Shown here piece by piece: positions 58,556 to 64,000 of a DNA stretch of 64,000 nt. The stretch's first letter is position 1, and every line of letters begins with the position of its first letter. Both the position numbers and the translations under genes were made by a program. The stretch comes from GCA-002722245 sp964230605 (GTDB lineage Bacteria; Bacteroidota; Bacteroidia; Flavobacteriales_C; GCA-002722245): the NCBI GenBank assembly GCA_964230605.1, contig CAXRIN010000083.1, forward strand, positions 24,078 through 88,077, written 5' to 3'. A model generated the notes under the pieces. That model was not told the DNA's origin, did not search any database, and worked only from the letters and a program-made list of their open reading frames with translations.

Positions 58556-59053
58556 TTACTTTCTCTCTAATTCAATGATTTGTAAATCCTTAAATTCTCC
58601 CGATTCTGAAATTTTTAATTTGATGGCTGTTTGAATTTTGTGAAAACCATGTTTTCCACAAGCTCCTGGATTTATATGTAAATGTTGAAGTTTTTGATCG
58701 TAAATGACTTTTAAAACATGAGAGTGGCCACAAATAAATAAATCTGGCTTTTCTCTTTGAATCAAATTCAGTGCATAAGGTTTGTATCTGTTTGGATAAC
58801 CGGCGATGTGAGTGATGATAATCTTTTTATTATTTAAATTGAATATTTGATCTTTTGGGTATTCGGATCTTACAATATGATCATCAATGTTTCCCTGAAC
58901 TCCAATAACGGGTTTCTGTTCCATAATTTCATCCATTACGGAAATGTTCCCAATATCACCAGCGTGTAATACTAAATCAACTGATTTGATATGCTTTATT
59001 AATCTTGGGTCTAAGTAAGAATGAGTGTCGGATAGAATAAGGATTTTAGTCAT
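58556..59053 (-). CDS. YfcE-type metallophosphodiesterase
   Basis: A 165-residue calcineurin-type phosphoesterase. Metal ligands are visible in ILSDTH (residues 6-11), LHAGDIGN (about 28-35), GVQGNIDDH (about 50-58), IITHIAGYP (about 79-87) and GHSHVLK (about 109-115). Family members cleave phosphodiesters with Mn2+ or Zn2+; the natural substrate here is unknown. It overlaps the end of the DUF2461 gene by eight bases and is transcribed with it. Confidence 0.9.
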   Translation of the reverse strand: MTKILILSDTHSYLDPRLIKHIKSVDLVLHAGDIGNISVMDEIMEQKPVIGVQGNIDDHIVRSEYPKDQIFNLNNKKIIITHIAGYPNRYKPYALNLIQREKPDLFICGHSHVLKVIYDQKLQHLHINPGACGKHGFHKIQTAIKLKISESGEFKDLQIIELERK

Positions 59054-59726
59054 TGCTTTCTAAAACATCATAAACAGGCCCTCTAAAGAATTCATTTAAA
59101 GGTCTCATTTTAGCAAATTGTTCTAAACAATATCTATTGAAGTTTGGCTGTGTAATTAATTTGTCTTCCACCTGATGTATCATTAAAAAGTCCTTTCTTT
59201 TGATGTGTTCTATGGCAGGGTGTTCTTTGTCAAATCCCTTTGGAGGACGACTTAATTTATCACCTTCTAATTCTCCGAATGCTTTAACAAAATCTTTGTT
59301 ACTTATTAGCTCATCAAAATTTTGAGCGTTGTAGGCAATTTCATTTCTAATAGACTTTAAAACTGAAGGTTGAGCATGGTAAATTCCACCACCAATAAAA
59401 GTTCCTCCGTTAGGTTTTATGTGGATGTAATATCCAGGATACTCACTTTTTCTACCTCCTTTGGAGATAGCAGCCCCGAAATGTGTTTTGTAAGGGTCTT
59501 TATTTTTTGAAAATCTAACATCTTTAAAAATTCTAAAAATGGTATTCTTTGGAGTTGCGTCCGTAATGAAGTTGTCTATTTTTTGAATATCTAAAATTAA
59601 TTCTTCTATAAATGAAGAGAAATTATCTCTTGCTATCTCGTATGACTTACGATTATCGTTAAACCAATCTCTATTATTGTTCTCTTCAAGATCTTTTAAA
59701 AATTGGATGGTAGATTGTTCAATCAT
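59046..59726 (-). CDS. DUF2461 family protein
   Basis: A 226-residue soluble protein of family DUF2461 (TIGR02453). The hallmark segments are LKDLEENNNRDWFNDNRKSYE (about residues 9-29), FRIFKDVRFSKNKDPYKTHFGAAISKGG (about 64-91), and GYYIHIKPNGGTFIGGGIYHAQP (about 97-119). It is cytosolic and its biochemical role is unknown. It is first in a two-gene operon with the YfcE-type phosphoesterase. It is divergent from acyP. Confidence 0.88.
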   Translation of the reverse strand: MIEQSTIQFLKDLEENNNRDWFNDNRKSYEIARDNFSSFIEELILDIQKIDNFITDATPKNTIFRIFKDVRFSKNKDPYKTHFGAAISKGGRKSEYPGYYIHIKPNGGTFIGGGIYHAQPSVLKSIRNEIAYNAQNFDELISNKDFVKAFGELEGDKLSRPPKGFDKEHPAIEHIKRKDFLMIHQVEDKLITQPNFNRYCLEQFAKMRPLNEFFRGPVYDVLESND

Positions 59727-59763
59727 TTCCTTTTACATTAAGTTGAATGCCATTCTAAATTAA

Positions 59764-59771
59764 TACTTTTG
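59764..59771 (+). promoter_or_regulatory. -7 box (TACTTTTG) of the acyP-cutA-truA-ABC operon
   Basis: TACTTTTG ends eight bases before the ATG at 59780. Confidence 0.55.
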
Positions 59772-59779
59772 TTACAACA

Positions 59780-60052
59780 ATGAATATTCATCTTAATATA
59801 AAGGTTTACGGTAAGGTGCAAGGTGTTGGGTTTAGAAATTTCACTCAACGTATTGCCAATGAGCGAAGTATAAAAGGCTTTTGTCAAAATGAATCAGACG
59901 GAACTGTTTATGCGGAGATAGAAACAACCCAAATGAAAGCCGATGAATTTTTGGAGTGGATTTATCGTGGGCCAATTATGGCAAAAGTTTCCAAAATTAA
60001 TGTAGAACCAAGTAAGCTAGTTGGTTTTAAGTTTTTCGAAATTAGAAGATGA
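59780..60052 (+). CDS. acyP: acylphosphatase
   Basis: A 90-residue acylphosphatase that hydrolyses acyl-phosphate bonds. The phosphate loop is KVQGVGFRNFT, where the Arg binds phosphate, and the catalytic Asn is in GFCQNESDGTVYAEIE (about residues 34-49). Length is typical. It is the first gene of an operon and its stop shares the ATGA overlap with cutA. Confidence 0.94.
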   Translation: MNIHLNIKVYGKVQGVGFRNFTQRIANERSIKGFCQNESDGTVYAEIETTQMKADEFLEWIYRGPIMAKVSKINVEPSKLVGFKFFEIRR

Positions 60053-60360
60053 TGGAGTTGATTTACGTGGTGTGTTCTTCCGTACAAGAGGCAAAGTTGA
60101 TTGGTAAAAGTTTAGTTGACGAAAGGTTATGCGCTTGCGTGAATATTATACCTGGAATGGAATCTATTTATCATTGGGACGGGAAAATTGTTGAGGATAA
60201 AGAAGTTGTTTTGCTAATTAAGACTTTAAAGGGGACTTTTGATAAGATTAGTTTAAAAGTGAAAGAATTGCATTCATATGATGTGCCTTCAATATTTTCA
60301 ATTGAAACTTTAAATGTTGATGTTGAATATTTGAAATGGATTGAAGCTTCCGTTAGTTAA
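60049..60360 (+). CDS. cutA: CutA1-type divalent-cation tolerance protein
   Basis: A 103-residue trimeric ferredoxin-like protein of the CutA1 family. It has AKLIGKSLVDERLCACVNIIPGMESIYHWDGKIVEDKEVVLLIKT (about residues 14-58) and LHSYDVPSIFSI, which fit the family pattern closely. It is linked to copper tolerance in E. coli, but the general function is uncertain. It overlaps acyP by four bases (Met1 or Met2 may be used) and is followed by truA after 18 bases. Confidence 0.92.
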   Translation: MMELIYVVCSSVQEAKLIGKSLVDERLCACVNIIPGMESIYHWDGKIVEDKEVVLLIKTLKGTFDKISLKVKELHSYDVPSIFSIETLNVDVEYLKWIEASVS

Positions 60361-60378
60361 AAAAGGATGTCATAGAAA

Positions 60379-61131
60379 GTGAGATATTTAATAAGGTTAA
60401 AATATAATGGTTCCGAATTCAACGGATGGCAAATTCAGCCTAATGCACCTTCAGTTCAAGAAACTTTAGAGCAGAAGTTAAGCATGCTTTTAAATGAGGA
60501 AATAAAAGTTATTGGGTGCGGAAGGACGGATACAGGTGTACATGCTGCTGACTTTTATGTGCATTTTGATACAGAAAAAGAGGGGGTAGATTCGGATAAT
60601 CTCAAGTATAAACTTAATTCTGTAGTTTCCAATTCTATTGCGATTACAGAATTAAGAAAAGTATCTGATGAATTTCATGCTCGATTTTCAGCAACATCTC
60701 GAGAGTACAAATATTATATTACATTATCCAAAAATCCATTTAATGATAATGTTTGGTGGGTAAGACAATCTGTGGATGTTGCCGCTATGAAAGAAGCAGG
60801 TAGTTATATTTTAAACTATAAAGATTTCACATCTTTTTCCAAGTTACATACAGATGTAAATAACAATTTATGCGCTGTAACTAAGGTTGATTTGGAATGT
60901 ATTGGTGATGATATAGTTTTAACCATTGCTGCTAATAGATTTTTAAGAAACATGGTTCGTGCAATTGTGGGGACTTTGGTTGAAATTGGTCAGGGGAAAA
61001 GAGAGCCTCAAGATATGAAGAGAATTATTGAGGCTGAAGATAGAGGTGAAGCTGGTGTAAGTGCTCCTGCACAAGGTTTGTTTTTGAATAAGATTGTTTA
61101 CCCAGCGGAATTAATAAAAGGAATAGAATAA
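60379..61131 (+). CDS. truA: tRNA pseudouridine synthase A
   Basis: A 250-residue pseudouridine synthase that modifies U38-U40 of the tRNA anticodon stem. The catalytic Asp is in GCGRTDTGVHAADFYVHF (about residues 47-64). The N-terminal RYLIRLKYNGSEFNGWQIQPNAPSVQ and the C-terminal FLRNMVRAIVGTLVEIGQGK are conserved. It starts with GTG at 60379. The following ABC gene starts directly at its stop, so they are coupled. Confidence 0.95.
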   Translation: MRYLIRLKYNGSEFNGWQIQPNAPSVQETLEQKLSMLLNEEIKVIGCGRTDTGVHAADFYVHFDTEKEGVDSDNLKYKLNSVVSNSIAITELRKVSDEFHARFSATSREYKYYITLSKNPFNDNVWWVRQSVDVAAMKEAGSYILNYKDFTSFSKLHTDVNNNLCAVTKVDLECIGDDIVLTIAANRFLRNMVRAIVGTLVEIGQGKREPQDMKRIIEAEDRGEAGVSAPAQGLFLNKIVYPAELIKGIE

Positions 61132-62886
61132 GTGAGTAAAGAAGTAACGGGAAAAGCGATTGATGGAAAGGTATTGAGACGTACAATGAAGTATGTTAGG
61201 CCATTCCGAACAGCATTTTATGGAACTGCTGCAATAACAATTCTTTTGTCCTTTATGGCTCCTGTTCGTACTTATTTGGTGAAAATTACGGTAGATGATA
61301 AAATTCAATTTGGAGATGTTGAGGGGTTAAAACAAATTATTGCGGTTTTGGTTGTGCTATTAGTTTTTCATGCTGGACTTCAATTTTTACAATCTTATTT
61401 AGCTAATTGGTTAGGTCAGGCCGTTATTTTAGATATTCGAAAAAAGCTTTTCAAACATGTTGTTTCTTTCAAGTTGAAGTATTTTGATAATACGCCTATT
61501 GGGACTTTAGTAACAAGAGTAACAAGTGATATTCAAACAATAGCCGATGTGTTTTCGAGCGGATTATTGAATATAGTTTCGGATATACTTCAATTGATAA
61601 TGGTGCTCGGGTTTATGTTTTATATCAATTGGGAGTTAACCTTGATTGTTTTGGTACCAGTTCCAATTTTATTAATATCAACTATTTTCTTCAAAAGAGC
61701 GATTAAGACAGCATTTATAGAGGTTAGAAAGAATGTTGCTAAGATTAATACATTCATTCAGGAGCATGTTACGGGAATGAATATTGTTCAAATATTCAAT
61801 AGAGAAGAGGAAGAGATGCGCCGCTTCAAAGAAGTTAATAAGGAGCACCGAGATGCTTGGTTAAAAACTGTTTGGGCTAACGCAGTGTTTTTTCCTGTTG
61901 TTGAAATTCTTTCTGCAGCATCAATTGCACTATTGGTTTGGTGGGGTGCTAGAGGGGTGATTTCGGGATATGCGAATATTGGTGATGTAATGGCTTTTAT
62001 TCTTTTTATTCATATGATTTATCGACCTATCAGACAGTTGGCAGATCGATTTAATACCTTACAAATGGGAATGGTAGCAGCAAATCGTGTGTTTAATGTT
62101 TTGGATACTAAAGAGCATATCTCAGATGAGGGGGCGAACGCCGAAATCAATGTTAAAGGTGATATTTCATTTAAAGATGTTTGGTTTGCTTATAAAGAGG
62201 GTAATTATGTTCTGAAAGGAGTTTCTTTTGATGTTAAAGAGGGTCAAACTCTTGCATTAGTTGGTGCTACAGGAGCGGGTAAGTCTTCAATTATTAATGT
62301 GCTGACTAAATTTTATGAAATTCAAAAAGGAACTATCTCAATTGATGGTTTAAATATCAATGAATTTACACTTGAACATTTGCGAAGAGTTACAGCAGTG
62401 GTTTTACAAGATGTTTTCTTATTTGATGATTCTATTCTTAATAACATTACTCTGAATAATGATTCAATTACGAAAGATAAAGTCATTGAGGGTGCAAAAT
62501 TGATAGGAGTTCATGACTATATAATGAGTTTAGAAGGTGGTTATGATTATCAGGTAAGAGAACGAGGAGCAATGCTTTCTGTGGGGCAGCGTCAGTTACT
62601 CGCTTTTTTGAGAGCCTATGTTTACAATCCTCAGATTTTAATTCTAGACGAAGCTACATCTTCAGTTGATACGCAATCAGAACAATTAATTCAAAGAGCA
62701 ATAGAAAAACTTACCGAAGGTAGAACGTCAATTGTTATCGCTCATAGATTATCAACAATTCAAAATGCCGATCAAATAATTGTAATGGATCAAGGTGAGA
62801 AGGTAGAGCAAGGAACGCACAAAGAATTGCTTAACACAGAAGGTTATTACAAAAAGCTTTTCGATTACCAGTTCAAAACAGAATAG
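61132..62886 (+). CDS. ABC exporter, permease fused to ATPase (MsbA-like)
   Basis: A 584-residue half-transporter. Residues 1 to about 335 hold six membrane helices of the type IV exporter fold, with the coupling-helix stretch NTFIQEHVTGMNIVQIFNREEEE. The ATPase has Walker A GATGAGKSS (about residues 380-388), the Q-loop VVLQDVFLFDDS, signature LSVGQRQLL, Walker B ILILDEATSSVD and the switch His in VIAHRLSTI. It dimerises to export lipids, peptides or drugs; an MsbA-like lipid role is plausible but not shown. Start is GTG, directly after the truA stop. A dispersed palindromic element follows three bases after its stop. Confidence 0.93.
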   Translation: MSKEVTGKAIDGKVLRRTMKYVRPFRTAFYGTAAITILLSFMAPVRTYLVKITVDDKIQFGDVEGLKQIIAVLVVLLVFHAGLQFLQSYLANWLGQAVILDIRKKLFKHVVSFKLKYFDNTPIGTLVTRVTSDIQTIADVFSSGLLNIVSDILQLIMVLGFMFYINWELTLIVLVPVPILLISTIFFKRAIKTAFIEVRKNVAKINTFIQEHVTGMNIVQIFNREEEEMRRFKEVNKEHRDAWLKTVWANAVFFPVVEILSAASIALLVWWGARGVISGYANIGDVMAFILFIHMIYRPIRQLADRFNTLQMGMVAANRVFNVLDTKEHISDEGANAEINVKGDISFKDVWFAYKEGNYVLKGVSFDVKEGQTLALVGATGAGKSSIINVLTKFYEIQKGTISIDGLNINEFTLEHLRRVTAVVLQDVFLFDDSILNNITLNNDSITKDKVIEGAKLIGVHDYIMSLEGGYDYQVRERGAMLSVGQRQLLAFLRAYVYNPQILILDEATSSVDTQSEQLIQRAIEKLTEGRTSIVIAHRLSTIQNADQIIVMDQGEKVEQGTHKELLNTEGYYKKLFDYQFKTE

Positions 62887-62889
62887 GTT

Positions 62890-62964
62890 GTAGAGACGTC
62901 CCGCGGGGCGTCTGATACAGTTTTTCTTTTATTTTGCAATAGACGCGCCTTGGCACGTCTCTAC
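62890..62964. repeat. dispersed palindromic element, copy 3 of 3
   Basis: A 75-bp copy with the same GTAGAGAC/GTCTCTAC ends and flanking hairpins as those at 15503 and 20359. The centre is T-rich and unrelated to the others. It lies between the converging ABC exporter and lipoprotein genes. Its right end is followed by a run of A residues. Confidence 0.85.
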
Positions 62965-62996
62965 AAAAAAAAAAAACGCCCCACAATTGGAGCGCC
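62965..62996 (-). terminator. probable terminator of the LPP20-like gene
   Basis: On the minus strand CGCTCC, a six-base loop and GGGGCG can form a 6-bp stem with one G-U pair, followed by about 11 T residues. It lies 30 bases after the lipoprotein stop. Confidence 0.6.
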
Positions 62997-63025
62997 CTTT
63001 TCAAAATCTGACTTATTAGTCGATT

Positions 63026-63613
63026 TTAGTATCCTTTTTCTAATTTTTCCATTTCCTTTTCGAAAGTCTCTTTAAATTTCTCGTAATCGTAATCAATTCT
63101 TAAAGACTCCTCTTTAGTGATTCTATCGTTGATAGCATCTAAGATTTCTCCAGCTTTCATTTCGATAGCACAGTAGTAAACGTATGTTTTAGAACCATCA
63201 TTCTTTTGAGTTAAAGTTTTACAGATAGTAATAACATTAGCTAATTTTTGATTGATAACCTCTCTTGATAAAGCCTCAAATCTTTCTTCTACTTGCTCTC
63301 TGTTATTCATTTCACGAGAGTTAACGTAGTTGTCAATTGTAGCTTTAATCTTTGTTTCAACAGATCCAGCTAATTTAGTTTTTGCTTCGTTCAATGATTT
63401 TTTCATTGCTGTAGCTTTGTCTAAGCTTTCTCCAATTCCTGTTGCTCTTAAGAACTTCTTTGTTGAAATCGTTTCAGGACCGTCACAGTACATTTCAACT
63501 ACTGTTTCTCCTTTTACTTTAGGTTCTTCTTTCTTTTGTTTTCCCTTACAACCAGTTAAAGCTAATGATCCTGCAATAACTAATACTCCTAATAATGATT
63601 TTGAAATTTTCAT
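63026..63613 (-). CDS. LPP20-like lipoprotein
   Basis: A 195-residue lipoprotein; the lipobox is LALTGC (Cys22). The mature part starts with a Lys-rich linker, then has a domain like the LPP20 family (about residues 38-150): RATGIGESLDKATAMKKSLNEAKTKLAGSVETKIKATI, followed by CKTLTQKNDGSKTYVYYCAIEM. The C-terminus is a charged helix. It is probably anchored in the outer or inner membrane facing the periplasm. It is monocistronic and has a candidate sigma-54-type promoter upstream. Function unknown. Confidence 0.75.
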   Translation of the reverse strand: MKISKSLLGVLVIAGSLALTGCKGKQKKEEPKVKGETVVEMYCDGPETISTKKFLRATGIGESLDKATAMKKSLNEAKTKLAGSVETKIKATIDNYVNSREMNNREQVEERFEALSREVINQKLANVITICKTLTQKNDGSKTYVYYCAIEMKAGEILDAINDRITKEESLRIDYDYEKFKETFEKEMEKLEKGY

Positions 63614-63644
63614 CGTAAATGTTTTTAAATTCTGATCGGGTTAA

Positions 63645-63661
63645 AACAAACCTCGTGCCAA
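63645..63661 (-). promoter_or_regulatory. candidate sigma-54-type promoter (TTGGCAC-N5-TTGT)
   Basis: On the minus strand TGGCAC (63660-63655), five bases, then TTGTT (63649-63645) matches the sigma-54 consensus TGGCAC-N5-TTGCW except for the last GC to GT. The ATG lies about 30 bases downstream. No rpoN activator gene is nearby, so this is a sequence match only. Confidence 0.4.
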
Positions 63662-63859
63662 AAATGTTTTTAGTTAACGATTTTAAAAATAGCTGAAAAT
63701 TTTTAGAAAAAATGAAAACGCTTGTAACAAAATATCTATGAGGTTGTTTTAGCTAATGCTGATTTTAAGACGTTCTTTATTCCCGAATTGCCAAAACTCA
63801 GAGCATACTTTAATCAAGGCAGGATTTTAGAGATATGTTCTGAGTTTTATTTTTTTAAG
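63662..63859. other. intergenic region with a 15-bp imperfect inverted repeat
   Basis: No convincing gene. AAAACTCAGAGCATA (63793-63807) pairs with TATGTTCTGAGTTTT (63834-63848) with one mismatch across a 26-base loop, followed by a T-rich run. It could be a terminator or the end of an older element. A 45-codon open frame across 63728-63862 has no recognised similarity. Confidence 0.55.
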
Positions 63860-64000
63860 TGAGTCGTCCTAAAATAGGTTGACAGTTTTTAAAGATAAAT
63901 TAATTAGACCGAAGTAGATTTTCTGCTTCGTTTTTTTGATGCATAAAATTAGGTGTTTTAAAATTTAAACTAGTGTGTGGTCTTCTGTTGTTATAACTAT
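63860..64000 (-). mobile_element. IS3-family insertion sequence, right part only (cut by window edge)
   Basis: The element end reads TGAGTCGTCCTAAAATAGG then TTGACA on the plus strand (63860-63884), which is of the TG-starting type found at IS3-family termini. Inside it, on the minus strand, lies the C-terminal end of the transposase. The rest of the element and the other end lie beyond position 64000. A target duplication cannot be tested here. Confidence 0.75.
63900..64000 (-). CDS. IS3-family transposase OrfB, C-terminal fragment
   Basis: About 33 residues, partial because the window ends. The reading frame on the minus strand gives SYNNRRPHTSLNFKTPNF and ends with a TAA at 63902-63900. 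The YNNRRPHTSLNFKTP pattern is the typical end of the DDE integrase core of IS3-type transposases. The catalytic DDE residues and the OrfA/OrfB frameshift are outside the window, so activity cannot be judged. A short 3' tail of about 40 bases separates the stop from the element end. Confidence 0.82.
   Translation of the reverse strand, partial: SYNNRRPHTSLNFKTPNFMHQKNEAENLLRSN

Noticed and set aside
63728..63862. A 45-codon open frame upstream of the IS3 end
   Set aside because: It has no start codon at a sensible place and no recognised similarity; it overlaps a palindrome.
1..64000. CRISPR arrays, tRNA or rRNA genes, prophage, secondary-metabolite cluster
   Set aside because: Scanning by eye found no regular spacer repeats, cloverleaf with CCA end, phage structural genes or large synthases.

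Overview
The window is chromosomal DNA from a member of the Bacteroidota, most likely Flavobacteriales and possibly close to Crocinitomicaceae/Cryomorphaceae (the family level is inference). Supporting signs are AT-rich DNA, almost no Shine-Dalgarno sequences, repeated TAnnTTTG promoter -7 boxes just upstream of start codons, gliding/type IX secretion proteins (CHU_C-type C-terminus, PorP/SprF, PorE-like), a GSCFA protein, DUF4924, an ECF sigma/Spy-like envelope module and bacillithiol deacetylase. Most of the window is ordinary core-genome housekeeping. I saw no rRNA, tRNA, CRISPR array or prophage. The only mobile element is the edge of an IS3-family insertion sequence at the right end.

Layout. 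0-5.5 kb: an acetyltransferase, an OmpH/DUF4924 pair, a broken histidine kinase, a secreted type IX substrate, and trmN6-rimM. 5.5-12.5 kb: a GSCFA protein, a 733-residue Lys/Glu/Ala coiled-coil protein, a HEAT-like protein, an asymmetric ABC-F ATPase, a TPR protein and a cyclophilin. 12.5-24.9 kb: a PIG-V-like mannosyltransferase, a MORN lipoprotein with prmC, a queuosine-mannosyltransferase-like protein with an aldose epimerase, a GH20 hexosaminidase lipoprotein, a K+ transporter with a heptose-phosphate kinase-like protein, a BASS transporter and plsY. 25-32.5 kb: topB, then gatC-gatA-gatB::aspS, in which GatB and aspartyl-tRNA synthetase are one continuous polypeptide. 32.7-36.3 kb: an ECF sigma/anti-sigma-like/Spy-like operon, a lone receiver protein and yggS-rhodanese-hypothetical. 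36.4-44.7 kb: a glycosyltransferase, gcvT, the PorP/PorE-like pair followed by a lipoprotein gene broken by one in-frame stop, then fabI. 44.7-54 kb: a very large TamB-like protein, bshB1, a zinc aminopeptidase-like lipoprotein and a RecB-type nuclease. 54-64 kb: mscS, bestrophin, rarA, a phosphoesterase/DUF2461 pair, acyP-cutA-truA-ABC exporter, an LPP20-like lipoprotein, and the IS3 end.

Most notable: (1) the GatB-AspRS fusion in an operon with gatA and gatC, whose AspRS carries the His typical of non-discriminating enzymes, so the whole Asp-to-Asn tRNA route could be one covalently linked machine; (2) a dispersed palindromic element with GTAGAGAC ends in three copies, one of which supplies the stop codons of both converging neighbours; (3) a perfect 44-45 bp inverted repeat with a second hairpin in its loop; (4) TTTGAAC heptamer repeats around the gat operon and the sigma-factor gene; (5) two decayed genes (an internally deleted histidine kinase and a nonsense-interrupted lipoprotein); (6) several genes whose -7 box ends exactly four bases before the ATG, implying leaderless mRNAs; and (7) two divergent promoters interlocked in a 26-base gap.
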